Shown: in pieces, positions 17,536 to 32,192 of the stretch
How positions within the stretch are numbered: position 1 is the first letter of the stretch
How the letters are laid out: each line of letters starts with the position of its first letter
The notes under the pieces: model-generated
Database searches by the model: none
What the model was told of the DNA's origin: nothing
What the model saw: only the letters and a program-made list of their open reading frames with translations
Program-made: the position numbers and the translations under genes
Source of the DNA: Reinekea marinisedimentorum
GTDB lineage: Bacteria; Pseudomonadota; Gammaproteobacteria; Pseudomonadales; Natronospirillaceae
Assembly: GCF_004341165.1 (NCBI RefSeq)
Contig: NZ_SLZR01000003.1
Location: 124,001-188,000, forward strand
Direction: 5' to 3'
DNA: 64,000 nucleotides

Positions 17536-20193
17536 ATGGGAAAATCACTGGTGATTGTGGAGTCGCCCGCCAAGGCGAAAACCATCAATAAATACTTAGG
17601 CTCAGACTTTATTGTGAAGTCGTCTGTGGGCCACATAAGAGACCTTCCAACCAGTGGTCAGAGTAAACCTGTTGATGCTAAAGCTCGGGCTAAGCAGGCT
17701 GCTCTCACAAGGAAAATGTCTGCTGAAGAAAAGGTTGTTTATAAAAAGAACAAGGCTCAGGAACAGCTTGTAGCCAGAATGGGTATCGACCCGGATCACG
17801 ACTGGGCTGCCAATTACCAGATATTGCCTGGTAAGGAAAAGGTGGTCGATGAACTGCGCCGACTGGCCAAAGATGCCGACTGCATCTATCTCGCGACCGA
17901 TTTGGACCGCGAGGGGGAAGCCATTGCATGGCATTTAAAAGAAGCGATCGGCATGGAGGATCAACGCTATAAGCGTGTGGTCTTCAACGAAATTACCAAA
18001 AAGGCGATCCAGGAGGCCTTTGAAAAACCCGGTATTCTGGAAATCGATCGCGTAAACGCTCAACAGGCTCGCCGTTTCCTTGATCGGGTTGTGGGCTTTA
18101 TGGTCTCCCCTCTGCTTTGGGCTAAGGTTGCCCGGGGCCTGAGTGCGGGCCGTGTTCAGTCGGTGGCGGTGAAGCTGATTGTCGAGCGCGAGCGTGAAAT
18201 TAGAGCCTTTATCCCGGAAGAGTACTGGGATTTGCATGCAGATACCCAAAAGGGCAGCAACGAAGTTCAGTTCGAGGTTACCCGGTACAAGGGCGAAAAA
18301 TACCGTCCGACATCTGAAGCCGAATCCAACGAGCATGTGGCGCGGTTATCGAACGGTGTCTATCAGATCACCAATCGTGAAGATAAACCGACCAGCTCCA
18401 AGCCCGCTGCGCCATTTATTACCTCTACCTTGCAACAGGCAGCCAGCACGCGTTTAGGCTTCAGCGTTAAGAAAACCATGATGATGGCCCAGCGTTTGTA
18501 CGAGGCGGGTCACATCACCTATATGCGTACCGACTCAACCAACTTAAGTGCTGAGGCGGTTGAAAGTGCCCGTACATTTATTGGCGAGAACTACGGTGCC
18601 AAGTATTTGCCGGATAATCCTGTCAGCTATGGTAGCCGGGAAGGTGCTCAAGAGGCGCACGAAGCCATCAGGCCGTCGAACGTCGAAATTTCGAGTACGG
18701 CATTGTCTGGAATGGAAAGAGACGCTCAGCGGCTTTATGAGCTGATCTGGCAGCGCTTCGTTGCCTGTCAGATGGTGGCGGCTAAGTACAAGAGCAGTAC
18801 GCTGACGATCGATACTAACGGCTATGAATTGAAAGCGAAGGGTCGCGTTCTGGTCTTTGACGGCTTTACCCGCGTGATGCGACCGGGTAAGCGAGATGAC
18901 ATTGTTGAGTTGCCAGACCTGAAAGTGGGTGATGCGATGGAGCTCAAGCAGTTGAATCCAAAGCAGCACTTTACCAAACCCATTGCTCGCTTTACGGAAG
19001 CTTCGCTGGTTAAAGAGCTTGAAAAACTGGGCATCGGCCGGCCATCTACCTATGCCAGCATTATCTCGACCATTCAGGATCGGGGCTACGTTAAGCTGGA
19101 AAGCCGTCGTTTTTATGCCGAGAAAATGGGTGAGATTGTCACCGAACGCCTGGACAGCTCCTTCCATAACCTGATGGCCTATGAATTCACGGCTCAGCTG
19201 GAAGAGTACCTCGATGAGATTGCTAACGGTCATCGTAACTGGAAAGACGTACTGAATACCTTCTATACGGATTTCACGGCCAAGCTCGATAAGGCCGGAG
19301 AAGATGAAACTCACGGCGGTATGAAGCCTAATGAGCCGACCCTGACCGATATCGAGTGTCCGACTTGTTCGCGACCGATGATGATCAGAACCGGTACAAC
19401 GGGCGTCTTCCTGGGCTGTTCAGGTTATAGCCTGCCGCCTAAAGAGCGCTGTAAGGGTACGCTGAACCTGGTTTCCGGTGACGAGGCCATTTCCGAAGAC
19501 GACGACGAAGCTGAAGTGAACCAGCTGCGTCAGAAAGAGCGCTGTGATATTTGCGGTGCGGCTATGAACAGCTACCTGATTGATGAAGGTCGAAAGCTGC
19601 ACATCTGCGGTAATAACCCTGAATGTTCCGGTTTCAAACTGGAGACCGGTTCGTTCAAGATTAAAGGTTACGACGGCCCTGTACTTGAATGCGATAAGTG
19701 CGGCGCTGATATGCAGTTGAAGAGCGGCCGCTTTGGTAAGTACTTCGGCTGTACTTCTGAAAGCTGTAAAAACACCCGTAAGTTGCTGCGCAATGGCGAA
19801 GCTGCGCCACCGAAGATGGACCCCATCCCAATGCCGGAGCTTCAGTGCCTTAAGGTAGAGGATACCTACGTTCTGCGTGACGGCGCTGCCGGAATGTTCT
19901 TGGCGGCCAGTCAGTTTCCTAAGAACAGAGAAACCCGACCGCCTTTGGTTCAGGAGCTGCTGCCGCATAAGGCTGAGCTGCCAGAGAAATATCACTACCT
20001 TTGTGATGCGCCGGTTGCTGATGATGAGGGCAGGCCTTCTGTGATTCGCTTCAGCCGTAAAACCAAAGAGCAGTATGTAATGAGTGAAGTCGACGGCAAA
20101 GCCTCAGGCTGGAGCGCTTACTTTGAGAATGGTAAGTGGGCTGTGAAGACCAAGGCCAAAGCTAAGCCGAAAAAAGCCACTAAGAAGAAGTAG
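17536..20193 (+). CDS. topA: DNA topoisomerase I
   Basis: An 885-residue type IA topoisomerase that relaxes negative supercoils. The TOPRIM domain opens with [19 protein letters not shown] and contains the acidic DLDREGE motif; the active-site tyrosine is in [12 protein letters not shown] (near residue 327). Three C-terminal zinc-ribbon modules follow, each with two CxxC-type pairs (CPTCSRP, CDICGAA, CDKCGAD), and a lysine-rich tail ([15 protein letters not shown]) for DNA and polymerase contact. Length is near E. coli TopA (865). It has its own promoter and a strong terminator. Confidence 0.97.
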   Translation: MGKSLVIVESPAKAKTINKYLGSDFIVKSSVGHIRDLPTSGQSKPVDAKARAKQAALTRKMSAEEKVVYKKNKAQEQLVARMGIDPDHDWAANYQILPGKEKVVDELRRLAKDADCIYLATDLDREGEAIAWHLKEAIGMEDQRYKRVVFNEITKKAIQEAFEKPGILEIDRVNAQQARRFLDRVVGFMVSPLLWAKVARGLSAGRVQSVAVKLIVEREREIRAFIPEEYWDLHADTQKGSNEVQFEVTRYKGEKYRPTSEAESNEHVARLSNGVYQITNREDKPTSSKPAAPFITSTLQQAASTRLGFSVKKTMMMAQRLYEAGHITYMRTDSTNLSAEAVESARTFIGENYGAKYLPDNPVSYGSREGAQEAHEAIRPSNVEISSTALSGMERDAQRLYELIWQRFVACQMVAAKYKSSTLTIDTNGYELKAKGRVLVFDGFTRVMRPGKRDDIVELPDLKVGDAMELKQLNPKQHFTKPIARFTEASLVKELEKLGIGRPSTYASIISTIQDRGYVKLESRRFYAEKMGEIVTERLDSSFHNLMAYEFTAQLEEYLDEIANGHRNWKDVLNTFYTDFTAKLDKAGEDETHGGMKPNEPTLTDIECPTCSRPMMIRTGTTGVFLGCSGYSLPPKERCKGTLNLVSGDEAISEDDDEAEVNQLRQKERCDICGAAMNSYLIDEGRKLHICGNNPECSGFKLETGSFKIKGYDGPVLECDKCGADMQLKSGRFGKYFGCTSESCKNTRKLLRNGEAAPPKMDPIPMPELQCLKVEDTYVLRDGAAGMFLAASQFPKNRETRPPLVQELLPHKAELPEKYHYLCDAPVADDEGRPSVIRFSRKTKEQYVMSEVDGKASGWSAYFENGKWAVKTKAKAKPKKATKKK

Positions 20194-20214
20194 TGGCGCG
20201 CTTTTCAAAACAAT

Positions 20215-20240
20215 AAAAAACCGGCCTGAGCCGGTTTTTT
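20215..20240. terminator. Bidirectional terminator between topA and gltA
   Basis: AAAAAACCGGC (20215-20225), loop CTGA, GCCGGTTTTTT (20230-20240). It has A- and T-runs on opposite sides, so it works on both strands and serves the converging topA and gltA transcripts. Confidence 0.92.
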
Positions 20241-20257
20241 TATGCCTGAAGATTAAG

Positions 20258-21532
20258 TTATTCCTTAACCTCGCGTGTAGGCTCGCCCGAGTAAAGCTGA
20301 CGAGGACGGCCGATACGGTATGGCCCGGAGATCATTTCTTTCCAGTGCGCAATCCAGCCAGGAGTACGACCTACAGCAAACAGAACGGTAAACATGGAGG
20401 TAGGAATGCCAAGCGCCTTGAAGATAATGCCGGAGTAGAAATCGACGTTTGGATAGAGTTTTTTCTCTACGAAGTAAGGATCTTCCAGTGCGATTTGTTC
20501 CAGACGGCGGGCAACATTCAACAGCGGGTCGTCGGTAATGCCCAGTTCAGACAAAACTTCATCCGCAGTTTCTTTCATTACCTTGGCGCGAGGGTCGTAG
20601 TTTTTGTAAACACGGTGACCAAAGCCCATCAGGCGGAACGGGTCGTTCTTGTCTTTGGCGCGGGCAATGTATTCATCAATATTGCTGACATCGCCTATTT
20701 CCTCGAGCATGTTCAGTACGGCCTCGTTTGCACCGCCGTGAGCGGGGCCCCAGAGCGCAGCAATGCCAGAGGCAATACAGGCGAATGGGTTAGCACCGGA
20801 AGAGCCTGCAAGGCGCACGGTGGAGGTTGAGGCGTTTTGCTCGTGATCAGCATGCAAAATGAAAATCTTATCCATTGCGCGAGCCAGGGTAGGGCTGACG
20901 TAATATTTTTCACAAGGGTTACTGAACATCATGTGCAGGAAGTTACCACCGTAGGACAAATCATTCCGCGGGTAGGTGAAAGGCTGACCAATAGAATACT
21001 TATAGGCCATTGCCGCAAGCGTCGGCATCTTTGAAATCAGACGGGTCGCTGCAATTTCCCGGTGACGATCATTCGTGATGTCGAGGGAGTCGTGGTAGAA
21101 GGCAGACAGCGCACCTACAACACCGACCATAATAGCCATGGGGTGTGAGTCGCGACGGAAGCCTTTGAAGAAGTCGTGCATTTGTTCATGCACCATGGTG
21201 TGGCGCATGACGGTGCGATGAAAATCACGCTTCTCTATGTCGTTCGGAAGTTCTCCGTTAAGTAATAAATAGCAGACATCCAGATAGTCCCGCTTCTCAG
21301 CCAGTTCATCGATAGGGTAACCGCGATGAAGTAGCACACCTTTGGCACCATCAATATATGTGATGCTGGACTCGCATGAAGCTGTAGACATAAAGCCGGG
21401 GTCATATGTGAAGTAGCCTTCAGAAACAAGGCTGCGAACATCAATTACATCGGGTCCCATAGAGCCAGAGTAAATTGGCAGTTCGATTGGTTCTTGTCCT
21501 TCAATGACCAGCTTGGCGGTTTTATCAGCCAT
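20258..21532 (-). CDS. gltA: Citrate synthase (type II, hexameric)
   Basis: A 424-residue enzyme that condenses acetyl-CoA and oxaloacetate to citrate, the entry step of the TCA cycle. Catalytic residues are visible: the histidine in [11 protein letters not shown], the histidine in [15 protein letters not shown], and the aspartate in NVDFYSGI. The N-terminal domain with [17 protein letters not shown] is typical of the NADH-sensitive gram-negative type. The ATG follows GAGGAG. It is transcribed away from the sdh-suc operon, the usual arrangement. Confidence 0.97.
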   Translation of the reverse strand: MADKTAKLVIEGQEPIELPIYSGSMGPDVIDVRSLVSEGYFTYDPGFMSTASCESSITYIDGAKGVLLHRGYPIDELAEKRDYLDVCYLLLNGELPNDIEKRDFHRTVMRHTMVHEQMHDFFKGFRRDSHPMAIMVGVVGALSAFYHDSLDITNDRHREIAATRLISKMPTLAAMAYKYSIGQPFTYPRNDLSYGGNFLHMMFSNPCEKYYVSPTLARAMDKIFILHADHEQNASTSTVRLAGSSGANPFACIASGIAALWGPAHGGANEAVLNMLEEIGDVSNIDEYIARAKDKNDPFRLMGFGHRVYKNYDPRAKVMKETADEVLSELGITDDPLLNVARRLEQIALEDPYFVEKKLYPNVDFYSGIIFKALGIPTSMFTVLFAVGRTPGWIAHWKEMISGPYRIGRPRQLYSGEPTREVKE

Positions 21533-21644
21533 GAGGTCTCCTCTCTTTTAACGGTTTGTGCGTCGATATTGACGCTAGTTATTGAAAACTAGACATGGGC
21601 ACTTTTTGGATTTTTACGTTTTATTTAAGTGCAATCTGAAAATC

Positions 21645-21672
21645 ACTATAGGGTTTTAGGCTTGAATGTCAA
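21645..21672 (-). promoter_or_regulatory. Likely sigma-70 promoter of gltA
   Basis: On the minus strand TTGACA (plus positions 21667-21672) is followed after 16 bp by TATAGT (21645-21650), six and five of six consensus bases. The leader would be about 105 nt to the ATG at 21532. Confidence 0.7.
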
Positions 21673-21808
21673 TTTAGTTGGGCGGTTTGAATTACTCAAC
21701 AAATAGTCTGTTAGTCTAAAGTATTATTTTTTATGTCTCTTGTGGAAACCCTCGGAATATCGGGCTTTCAGGGAGTTTGGGGTGGCCCTTATACGACCTT
21801 GTTATGAA

Positions 21809-21837
21809 TTGTAATAAGTATTTGTGCTGCCTATAAT
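21809..21837 (+). promoter_or_regulatory. Likely sigma-70 promoter of the sdh-suc operon
   Basis: TTGTAA (21809-21814), 17-bp spacer, TATAAT (21832-21837). The -10 is perfect and the spacing ideal; the -35 matches four of six. The sdhC GTG lies about 85 nt beyond the predicted start. Confidence 0.65.
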
Positions 21838-21928
21838 CTTTTTGGCATATAGCTGAAGGCTCGAAGGTTTTCAGTTATCGACTGAGCTTTCTTTAAAGCT
21901 ATCAATAAGAACAACAGAGACTACGCCC

Positions 21929-22303
21929 GTGAAAAATAATCGCCCCGTAAACCTCGATCTGCGAACTATCCGTTTGCCCGTCTCAGCAGTTGCTTCCATC
22001 ATCCACAGAATAACCGGCGTCGGTTTGTTCGTAGCGCTCGCTTTTTTAATGTGGGCTCTGAATTTGAGTTTAAGTTCAGAAGCTGGCTTTGAAAAGGTCG
22101 TGAGTGCCATGAATCACCCGCTGGCCAAGTTAGTTACGTGGGGAATCGTTTCTTTTTTTGCTTATCACCTAATCGCCGGAATAAAGCATTTGTTCATGGA
22201 TATCGGTTACTTTGAGGAAAAAGAGTCAGGAGCGCTGGCTTCTAAATTCGTTTTGATTGCATCTGTAATCTGCATTTTATTGCTGGGAGTCTGGGTATGG
22301 TAA
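21929..22303 (+). CDS. sdhC: Succinate dehydrogenase cytochrome b556 subunit
   Basis: A 124-residue inner-membrane subunit of complex II with three transmembrane helices (about 22-45, 62-84, 104-123). It helps anchor SdhAB and forms the quinone site and haem b pocket. The N-terminal RPVNLDLRTIR and the SIIHRITGV segment with the quinone-site serine/arginine region are family marks; the likely haem ligand is the histidine in YHLIAGIKH. It starts with GTG, judged by alignment to the family start. It overlaps sdhD by 7 bp. Confidence 0.95.
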   Translation: MKNNRPVNLDLRTIRLPVSAVASIIHRITGVGLFVALAFLMWALNLSLSSEAGFEKVVSAMNHPLAKLVTWGIVSFFAYHLIAGIKHLFMDIGYFEEKESGALASKFVLIASVICILLLGVWVW

Positions 22304-22644
22304 AAAGTATTACAAGCTTCTCACGAAGCGGGCTGTTGGATTGGTTGATGCAGCGTGTATCTGCCGTACTTTTGGGCAGCTACGTTATTTTTATGTTGGC
22401 TTATTTTCTTTTTAATGCCGATATCAGCTACCAGGAATGGCGCGGTCTGTTTTCTAACTTCTGGTTCAAAATCTATACGCTTTCCATCTTGCTGGCATTG
22501 GTCGGACACATTTGGGTAGGCATGTGGACGGTCGCTACTGATTATGTGAAAAATGCCTGGGCCAGATTTTTGGTACTTGCGGTTATTGCCCTGGCGAACT
22601 TCATCTATTTTGTGATCGGTTTTTCAGCAGTGTGGGGTGCATAA
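22297..22644 (+). CDS. sdhD: Succinate dehydrogenase membrane anchor subunit
   Basis: A 115-residue protein with three transmembrane helices (about 17-40, 57-78, 88-110). With SdhC it anchors complex II, binds haem b and reduces ubiquinone. The segment GHIWVGMWTVATDYVK carries the haem-ligand histidine and the conserved Asp-Tyr of the quinone site. The start overlaps the end of sdhC, implying translational coupling. Confidence 0.94.
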   Translation: MVKSITSFSRSGLLDWLMQRVSAVLLGSYVIFMLAYFLFNADISYQEWRGLFSNFWFKIYTLSILLALVGHIWVGMWTVATDYVKNAWARFLVLAVIALANFIYFVIGFSAVWGA

Positions 22645-22647
22645 AAA

Positions 22648-24420
22648 ATGACAAAAAATAAAACAATGAGCTTTGATGCAATTGTCATTGGTGGCGGTGG
22701 AGCCGGTTTGCGCGCAGCGCTGGAACTGGCTAAATCGGGTTTAAACACCGCGGTTGTCTCAAAGGTTTTTCCAACTCGGTCACACACAGTTTCTGCACAA
22801 GGCGGTATCACCTGTGCGATTGCCAGTGACGATCCAAATGACGACTGGCGCTGGCACATGTACGACACCGTTAAAGGGTCGGACTATATTGGTGATCAGG
22901 ATGCCATCGAATATATGTGTTCTGTCGGTCCTCAGGCCGTATTTGAACTCGATCACATGGGGCTGCCATTTTCACGAACTAGCGAAGGGCGCATCTATCA
23001 GCGACCTTTCGGCGGCCAATCCAAAAACTTCGGCGAGGGTGGTCAGGCGGCAAGAACCTGTGCTGCGGCCGACCGAACCGGTCACGCACTGCTGCACACC
23101 CTTTACCAGGGCAACCTGAAAGCCGGCACCAGCTTCCTGAATGAATGGTATGCCGTAGATCTGGTTAAAAACAGCACTGGTGCGGTAACGGGCGTCGTCG
23201 CCATTGAAATTGAAACCGGTGATGTCGTTCATATCCGTTCGAAGGCTACCGTGCTGGCGACCGGTGGTGCCGGCCGTATTTATGCATCGACGACCAATGC
23301 ACTGATCAATACCGGTGATGGTATTGGTATGGCGCTTAGAGCCGGCTTCCCGGTTCAGGATATGGAGATGTGGCAATTCCACCCAACCGGTATTTACGGA
23401 GCCGGTACTCTGGTCACGGAAGGCTGTCGGGGTGAGGGTGGTTACCTGATCAATAAAGATGGCGAGCGCTTCATGGAGCGATACGCTCCCAATGCGAAAG
23501 ACCTGGCTGGCCGTGACGTTGTTGCCCGCTCTATGGTTATGGAGATTCTGGAAGGCCGGGGCGGCGGTCCGGAAAACGACCATGTATTCCTTAAGCTTGA
23601 TCATTTAGGCGAGGCGCTGTTGAAAGAGCGTTTGCCGGGTATTCTCGAGCTTTCAAAAACCTTTGCTCATGTTGATCCAGCAAAAGAGCCGATTCCGGTG
23701 GTTCCAACCTGTCACTATATGATGGGCGGTATTCCGACCAATATTGGTGGCCAGGCAATTGCCATCGACGAAAACGGTCAGGACAAGATTATCGAAGGTC
23801 TGTATGCCTGCGGTGAAGCTGCTTGTGTTTCTGTACACGGCGCGAACCGATTGGGTGGTAACTCTCTGTTAGACCTGGTGGTATTTGGACGGGCGGCAGG
23901 TATCCAGATTGAAGATTCGTTGCGTCAGGGCTATGAAGTCAGCGCGGCAACGGAAAGCGATATCGAAGCGGCCATGTCGAAGTTAAATGCGTTGGATTCA
24001 CGCAAGAAGGGTGAGTCCGTGGCAGAAGTTAAGAAAGATCTGCAAAACACCATGCAGCTGCACTTTGGCGTGTTCCGCGAAGGTGAAAAAATGGCTGAAG
24101 GGCGCAATAAGCTGCTTGAGCTGCGCGAACGAGTTAATAACGTCGTTCTGTCTGACCATTCTAAAACCTTCAACACTGCACGAATTGAAGCACTGGAGCT
24201 GGGCAACCTGATGGAGGTTGCCGAGGCTACGGCGATATCGGCCGATGTCCGTACGGAAAGTCGCGGTGCACATGCCCGCTATGACTACGAAGAGCGTGAT
24301 GATGAGAACTGGTTGTGCCACTCAGTTTACGACCCTATCGAAAAGGCCGTTCTGAAGCGCGATGTAAACTTCAAGCCAAAAAGCGTTGAAACCTTTCAAC
24401 CTAAAGTCCGTACATACTAA
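22648..24420 (+). CDS. sdhA: Succinate dehydrogenase flavoprotein subunit
   Basis: A 590-residue catalytic subunit that oxidises succinate to fumarate. The N-terminal Rossmann motif [13 protein letters not shown] binds FAD, and the FAD-linking histidine lies in [18 protein letters not shown] and the catalytic arginine in CRGEGGYL form the active site; [19 protein letters not shown] is the second signature. Length is that of E. coli SdhA (588). It lies 3 bp after sdhD. Confidence 0.98.
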   Translation: MTKNKTMSFDAIVIGGGGAGLRAALELAKSGLNTAVVSKVFPTRSHTVSAQGGITCAIASDDPNDDWRWHMYDTVKGSDYIGDQDAIEYMCSVGPQAVFELDHMGLPFSRTSEGRIYQRPFGGQSKNFGEGGQAARTCAAADRTGHALLHTLYQGNLKAGTSFLNEWYAVDLVKNSTGAVTGVVAIEIETGDVVHIRSKATVLATGGAGRIYASTTNALINTGDGIGMALRAGFPVQDMEMWQFHPTGIYGAGTLVTEGCRGEGGYLINKDGERFMERYAPNAKDLAGRDVVARSMVMEILEGRGGGPENDHVFLKLDHLGEALLKERLPGILELSKTFAHVDPAKEPIPVVPTCHYMMGGIPTNIGGQAIAIDENGQDKIIEGLYACGEAACVSVHGANRLGGNSLLDLVVFGRAAGIQIEDSLRQGYEVSAATESDIEAAMSKLNALDSRKKGESVAEVKKDLQNTMQLHFGVFREGEKMAEGRNKLLELRERVNNVVLSDHSKTFNTARIEALELGNLMEVAEATAISADVRTESRGAHARYDYEERDDENWLCHSVYDPIEKAVLKRDVNFKPKSVETFQPKVRTY

Positions 24421-24429
24421 GGAGGCGAT

Positions 24430-25137
24430 ATGAAAGTCAGTGTTTATCGATATAATCCCGACGTTGATGAGCGTCCTTATATGCAGGACTACGAAGTCGA
24501 AATTCCCAGCGGAAAAGACCTGATGGTTCTGGACGTACTGAACTTGCTGAAAGAGCAGGATACAACGCTTTCCTACCGTCGCTCTTGTCGTGAAGGGGTT
24601 TGCGGTTCCGATGGCATGAACATTAATGGCACCAACGGCCTGGCCTGCATTACTTCCTTATCTGATGTTGGTGGCGCTGAAAGCACACTGGTGCTGAGGC
24701 CGCTGCCTGGTCTGCCGGTTATTCGTGATTTAGTCATCGATATGAGTACCTTTTACAAGCAGTACGAAAAGGTGCACCCATATTTGATCAACGATACGCC
24801 GGCACCGGCCATTGAGCGCCTGCAGTCACCGGAGGAGCGTGCCAAGTTAGACGGGCTCTACGAGTGTATTCTGTGTGCCTGTTGCTCTACATCCTGCCCA
24901 TCTTTCTGGTGGAATCCGGATAAATTTATTGGTCCGGCGGGTTTACTGCAGGCTTATCGTTTCCTGGCCGACAGTCGCGATACAGCCACCGAAGAGCGCC
25001 TGGCAGAGCTTGATGATCCGTTCAGTGTGTTCAGATGCCGCGGTATTATGAATTGCGTTAATGTTTGTCCGAAAGGGCTGAATCCTACACGCGCAATTGG
25101 GCATATTCGCTCTATGCTGTTGAGTAGTGCAACATAA
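24430..25137 (+). CDS. sdhB: Succinate dehydrogenase iron-sulfur subunit
   Basis: A 235-residue electron-transfer subunit of complex II. The N-terminal plant-type ferredoxin domain binds 2Fe-2S through CREGVCGSDG and the later cysteine in GLACIT; the C-terminal domain carries CILCACCSTSCP and CVNVCPKG for the 4Fe-4S and 3Fe-4S clusters. The ATG follows AAGGAGG. It is the last sdh gene before the hairpin that separates sdh from suc. Confidence 0.98.
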   Translation: MKVSVYRYNPDVDERPYMQDYEVEIPSGKDLMVLDVLNLLKEQDTTLSYRRSCREGVCGSDGMNINGTNGLACITSLSDVGGAESTLVLRPLPGLPVIRDLVIDMSTFYKQYEKVHPYLINDTPAPAIERLQSPEERAKLDGLYECILCACCSTSCPSFWWNPDKFIGPAGLLQAYRFLADSRDTATEERLAELDDPFSVFRCRGIMNCVNVCPKGLNPTRAIGHIRSMLLSSAT

Positions 25138-25147
25138 ATGGAAAGAG

Positions 25148-25175
25148 GGGTTGCGCCATTAGCGTGGCGCAACCC
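25148..25175 (+). terminator. Strong intercistronic hairpin sdhB-sucA
   Basis: GGGTTGCGCCA (25148-25158) pairs perfectly over 11 bp with TGGCGCAACCC (25165-25175), loop TTAGCG. No T-run follows, so it is more likely an mRNA-stabilising or attenuating structure than a full terminator. It could let sdh and suc levels differ. Confidence 0.6.
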
Positions 25176-25230
25176 ACTATAAATAATGACAATAGGCCTC
25201 ATAAGCTAAATTGAAACGATAGGGTTTTAT

Positions 25231-28074
25231 ATGCGAAACGCCTCCATGGAAGAACAATGGTTGTCTTCCCATTTTTCGGGTGGCAACCAAACCTACCTAG
25301 ACGAAATGTACGAAGCCTATCTGGCTGATCCCAATTCCGTTCCTGAGCAATGGCGCTCAATATTCGACAAGCTGCCAACCGTTAACGAAGAAGTGACAAC
25401 GGATACCCCACACAAACCGGTGCGTGACCATTATCTGTTAATGGGTAAAACGCCAAAGCTTGCCACCAATACCGTTGCCCCCAATCTGATTACTGAACAT
25501 GAACGCAAGCAGGTTCGTGTGCACCAATTGGCTACCGCTTACCGGTTCCGTGGTCATCAGCGAGCAGATATTGACCCGTTAGGGTTGCGTAAAAAGGTAT
25601 CAGTACCAGATTTAGAGCCCAAATATCACGGGCTTACACTTGCCGATATGGAATCGGTTTTTCAATGTTCCAATCTTTACATCGGCAAGAAAGAAGCGCC
25701 GCTGAAAGAAATTTTGGGCGCAATGGAATCCACCTACTGTTGCTCAATTGGCGCCGAATTCACGCACATCGTCAACACCGCTGAGCGCAGATGGATTGAG
25801 CAGCGCATGGAGTCTGTCCGCTCTGCACCTGAATATTCAATAGACGCGCGCAAACATATTCTGGAACGGCTGTGTGCCGGCGAAGGTATGGAAAAGTATC
25901 TGGGCTCTAAATACCCGGGCACCAAGCGCTTTGGTCTGGAAGGTGGCGAAGCCTTAATTCCACTGATGGATGAACTGATCCAGCGCAGTGGCTCTTACGG
26001 AGCCAAAGAAGTCGTGATCGGTATGGCACACCGCGGCCGGCTTAACATGCTGGTGAATATCCTCGGTAAGAATCCGGCAGATTTGTTTGACGAATTTGAG
26101 GGTAAGTCGTTCCTGAGTGAAGGCTCCGGCGACGTGAAGTATCACCAGGGCTTTTCTTCAAACGTAATGACGTCAGGTGGTGAAATTCATCTGGCTCTGG
26201 CGTTTAACCCATCGCACTTGGAAATTTCAGCGCCAGTTGTCGAAGGGTCAGTGAGAGCCCGTCAGGATCGTCGTAACGACCCGAAAGGCGATCTGGTTAT
26301 TCCGGTCAATATCCATGGTGACGCAGCCTTCTCAGGGCAGGGTGTGGTGATGGAAACGTTCCAGATGTCGCAAACCCGCGCTTACGGAACCGGCGGCACC
26401 ATTCACATTATCATCAACAATCAGGTTGGGTTTACCACCTCGCGGCGTGAAGATGCGCGCTCAACCGAATATCCGACCGATATTGCGAAAATGGTTCAGG
26501 CGCCGATCTTCCATGTAAACGGTGATGACCCGGAAGCGGTTGTTTTCGTTACGCAGCTGGCTGTCGATTACCGTCAACAGTTCAAGCGTGATGTGGTCAT
26601 TGACCTGGTCTGTTACCGTCGTCGAGGTCATAACGAGGCCGATGAGCCTGCGATGACTCAGCCGATGATGTACCAGCAGATCCGTCAGCATAAGACGACC
26701 TTTGAACTCTACGCGAACAAACTTAAGCAGCAGGGTGTGGTTTCGGCCGAAGAAGTAACCGCTCTGGTTAACGGCTACCGCGATGCGCTGGCCAACGGCG
26801 AGCATGTTGCCAATGCATTGGTGAAAGAGCCAAACAGCGCGTTATTCGTTGACTGGAAACCCTACCTGAATCAACCGGTGGTGGATGAGTTTGACACCAG
26901 CTACGACCTGAAAGAACTTCAGGAGCTGGCTTTCAAGATCAATACACCGCATGAAGGCTTCCCGCTGCAACGCCAGGTCAATAAGATCATGGAAGACCGC
27001 GGCAAGATGGCGAAGGGCGCTTTACCAATCAACTGGGGCTTTGCTGAAACACTGGCCTATGCCACGATTTTACAGCAGGGCATGCCGGTACGAATTACCG
27101 GTCAGGATGTGGGTCGCGGCACCTTCGTTCACCGACATGCGGTCTGGCATAACCAGAACGATGGCAGCACCTTTGTCCCTCTGGCTCATATCGCGGAAGA
27201 TCAGCCCAGCTTTGATATTTACGACTCATTCCTGTCTGAAGAAGCTGTGCTGGCGTTTGAGTATGGCTACGCGACGACGATGCCCAATGCATTGGTGGTC
27301 TGGGAAGCTCAGTTTGGTGATTTCGCCAATGGCGCTCAGGTGGTTATTGACCAGTTCATTACCTCCGGCGAACACAAGTGGGGTCGCCTGTGTGGCCTGA
27401 CCATGCTGTTGCCGCACGGTTATGAAGGTCAGGGGCCAGAGCACTCCTCAGCCCGACTGGAGCGTTACCTGCAACTCTGCGCAGAGCAGAATATTCAGGT
27501 ATGCGCCCCCACTACGCCGGCGCAGGTATTCCATATGCTGAGGCGACAAATTGTACGCAACTTGCGTAAACCTCTGGTGGTTATGTCGCCTAAGAGCCTG
27601 CTCAGACACAAAGACGCCGTGTCTACGTTGGAAGAACTGGCCGAAGGGCATTTCCACACGGTTTTGGATGAGTCTAATGCCGACATCGACAAGAAAAAGG
27701 TCGATCGCATTGTGCTGTGCTCCGGTAAGGTCTATTACGATTTGGCTGATAAGCGACAGAAAGAAGAAGCTACCAACGTCGCTATTATCCGTATCGAACA
27801 GCTGTACCCGTTCCCGGAAGAGCAGATGCTGGATGTACTGTCACAGTATAAGAAAGTTAAGGATATTGTTTGGTGCCAGGAAGAACCTATGAACCAGGGT
27901 GCCTGGTACTCAAGCCAGCATCACATGCGTCGCGTAATTCAGAGAGTCAGTGAAAAACTCTATCTGCGTTATGCCGGGCGCGATGCTTCCGCTTCACCTG
28001 CTGCGGGCTATATGTCGTTGCACTTAGAACAACTCGAACAATTTCTCAATGACGCGATCCTGAATATTCAGTGA
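25231..28074 (+). CDS. sucA: 2-oxoglutarate dehydrogenase E1 component
   Basis: A 947-residue thiamine-diphosphate enzyme that decarboxylates 2-oxoglutarate and passes the succinyl group to SucB. The N-terminal [20 protein letters not shown] is the E2-binding tail. [16 protein letters not shown], the ThDP/Mg motif from GDAAFSGQG to [10 protein letters not shown], and [13 protein letters not shown] are standard. Active-site histidines lie in HRGR and FNPSHLE. The length is close to E. coli SucA (933). It follows sdhB by 93 bp and precedes sucB by 31 bp. Confidence 0.98.
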   Translation: MRNASMEEQWLSSHFSGGNQTYLDEMYEAYLADPNSVPEQWRSIFDKLPTVNEEVTTDTPHKPVRDHYLLMGKTPKLATNTVAPNLITEHERKQVRVHQLATAYRFRGHQRADIDPLGLRKKVSVPDLEPKYHGLTLADMESVFQCSNLYIGKKEAPLKEILGAMESTYCCSIGAEFTHIVNTAERRWIEQRMESVRSAPEYSIDARKHILERLCAGEGMEKYLGSKYPGTKRFGLEGGEALIPLMDELIQRSGSYGAKEVVIGMAHRGRLNMLVNILGKNPADLFDEFEGKSFLSEGSGDVKYHQGFSSNVMTSGGEIHLALAFNPSHLEISAPVVEGSVRARQDRRNDPKGDLVIPVNIHGDAAFSGQGVVMETFQMSQTRAYGTGGTIHIIINNQVGFTTSRREDARSTEYPTDIAKMVQAPIFHVNGDDPEAVVFVTQLAVDYRQQFKRDVVIDLVCYRRRGHNEADEPAMTQPMMYQQIRQHKTTFELYANKLKQQGVVSAEEVTALVNGYRDALANGEHVANALVKEPNSALFVDWKPYLNQPVVDEFDTSYDLKELQELAFKINTPHEGFPLQRQVNKIMEDRGKMAKGALPINWGFAETLAYATILQQGMPVRITGQDVGRGTFVHRHAVWHNQNDGSTFVPLAHIAEDQPSFDIYDSFLSEEAVLAFEYGYATTMPNALVVWEAQFGDFANGAQVVIDQFITSGEHKWGRLCGLTMLLPHGYEGQGPEHSSARLERYLQLCAEQNIQVCAPTTPAQVFHMLRRQIVRNLRKPLVVMSPKSLLRHKDAVSTLEELAEGHFHTVLDESNADIDKKKVDRIVLCSGKVYYDLADKRQKEEATNVAIIRIEQLYPFPEEQMLDVLSQYKKVKDIVWCQEEPMNQGAWYSSQHHMRRVIQRVSEKLYLRYAGRDASASPAAGYMSLHLEQLEQFLNDAILNIQ

Positions 28075-28105
28075 TCGATTGGGCGGAGAACTTAAGGAAT
28101 TATTC

Positions 28106-30914
<2,809 letters not shown>

Positions 30915-30924
30915 TTAGACTAAG

Positions 30925-30949
30925 AACGGAGCCTAACGGCTTCGTTTTT
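30925..30949 (+). terminator. Terminator-like hairpin after lpd
   Basis: AACGGAGCC (30925-30933), loop TAAC, GGCTTCGTT (30938-30946) with one G-U pair, then TTT-G-TTT. It resembles a Rho-independent terminator and may be partial, since sucCD follow in the same direction. A TATAAT at 30955 lies just after it but lacks a good -35. Confidence 0.65.
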
Positions 30950-31025
30950 GTTTGTATAATCCTTACTCGGCGCTTCAATTTCACAATTTAAATAAAAATT
31001 TAATAAAGAAGGCGGACCAAAAAAA

Positions 31026-32192
31026 ATGAACCTTCATGAATATCAAGGCAAACAGCTTTTTAAGCAATACGGGCTTCCCGTATCCGAGGGCTACGCATGT
31101 GATACGTTAGAGCAGGTATCTGACGCCATTGCTCGTATTCCTGGTGACAAGTGGGTCGTTAAAACTCAGGTGCATGCCGGCGGACGCGGTAAAGCAGGCG
31201 GCGTTAAGCTGGTTACTTCAGCCGATGAGGCAAAAGAATTTGCCGCTCACTGGCTGGGTAAAAATCTGGTTACTTTCCAGACCGATGAAAAGGGTCAACC
31301 CGTCAGCAAAATTTTAGTTGAATCCTGCACCGATATTGAGAATGAACTCTACCTGGGTGCTGTGGTCGATCGTTCATCACGACGTATTGTATTTATGGCG
31401 TCCACAGAAGGCGGTGTTGAAATTGAGACAGTTGCCGAAGAAACGCCAGAGAAGATTCTAAAGGTAGAGATTGACCCTCTGGTCGGGCCTCAACCTTATC
31501 AGGGCCGTGAGCTTGCGTTTAAGCTGGGCTTGCAGGGCGCACAAATTCGTCAATTCGCGACTATCTTCATGGGTCTGGCCAAGCTGTTCCTGGATAAAGA
31601 TCTTGCGTTAATTGAGATCAACCCGCTGGTTATTACCACGGCCGGAGACCTTCACTGCCTGGACGCAAAGATAGGTATTGATGGTAATGCTTTGTATCGC
31701 CACAAAGATTTACAAGCAATGCGTGACCCTAGCCAGGAAGACCCGCGTGAGTCGGAAGCGGCAGAATGGGAGCTCAACTACGTTGCTCTCGACGGTAACA
31801 TCGGCTGCATGGTAAACGGTGCCGGTCTTGCAATGGGCACCATGGACATCGTTAACCTTTACGGTGGTTCTCCGGCCAACTTCCTGGATGTTGGTGGTGG
31901 TGCAACCAAAGAGCGTGTTGCTGAAGCCTTCAAAATTATCCTTTCCGATGAAAACGTGAAAGCCGTGTTCGTTAATATTTTTGGTGGCATCGTCCGTTGC
32001 GACATGATTGCTGAAGGTATTATCGGTGCAGTGGAAGAGGTGGGTGTGAAAGTCCCTGTCGTGGTTCGCCTAGAAGGCAATAACGCAGAACTGGGCTCTA
32101 AAAAACTGGCAGAAAGTGGCTTGAATATTATTGCAGCCAGCTCGCTGAGCGATGGGGCTGAACGTGTAGTTGCAGCGGCAGGGGGTGCATAA
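31026..32192 (+). CDS. sucC: Succinyl-CoA synthetase subunit beta
   Basis: A 388-residue ATP-grasp subunit that binds nucleotide and succinate in the only substrate-level phosphorylation step of the TCA cycle. The start [12 protein letters not shown], the ATP-grasp motif [13 protein letters not shown], and [11 protein letters not shown] near the C-terminus are family signatures. The ATG follows AAGGCGG. The stop overlaps the sucD ATG by one base. Confidence 0.98.
   Translation: MNLHEYQGKQLFKQYGLPVSEGYACDTLEQVSDAIARIPGDKWVVKTQVHAGGRGKAGGVKLVTSADEAKEFAAHWLGKNLVTFQTDEKGQPVSKILVESCTDIENELYLGAVVDRSSRRIVFMASTEGGVEIETVAEETPEKILKVEIDPLVGPQPYQGRELAFKLGLQGAQIRQFATIFMGLAKLFLDKDLALIEINPLVITTAGDLHCLDAKIGIDGNALYRHKDLQAMRDPSQEDPRESEAAEWELNYVALDGNIGCMVNGAGLAMGTMDIVNLYGGSPANFLDVGGGATKERVAEAFKIILSDENVKAVFVNIFGGIVRCDMIAEGIIGAVEEVGVKVPVVVRLEGNNAELGSKKLAESGLNIIAASSLSDGAERVVAAAGGA

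Larger units (their letters stand above)
21533..21928. other. Divergent regulatory region gltA / sdhC
   Basis: This 396-bp gene-free stretch holds one good promoter for each direction (listed separately). The gltA leader has two small inverted repeats, GCGTC / GACGC (21560-21575) and CTAGTT / AACTAG (21575-21592). No open frame of note and no RNA gene was seen. The middle (about 21690-21800) is unassigned and could hold sites for global regulators. Confidence 0.6.

Noticed and set aside
18544-19314. Open frame of 256 codons on the minus strand inside topA
   Set aside because: It lies fully antisense to the conserved topA core, has no ribosome-binding site of note and no recognisable protein features.
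22972-23604. Open frame of 210 codons on the minus strand inside sdhA
   Set aside because: Antisense shadow of a highly conserved gene; composition is not protein-like.
30955-30960. TATAAT as a separate sucC promoter
   Set aside because: No usable -35 at 16-18 bp; the -35 position falls in the lpd terminator stem. It could still be a weak promoter, but I would not annotate it.
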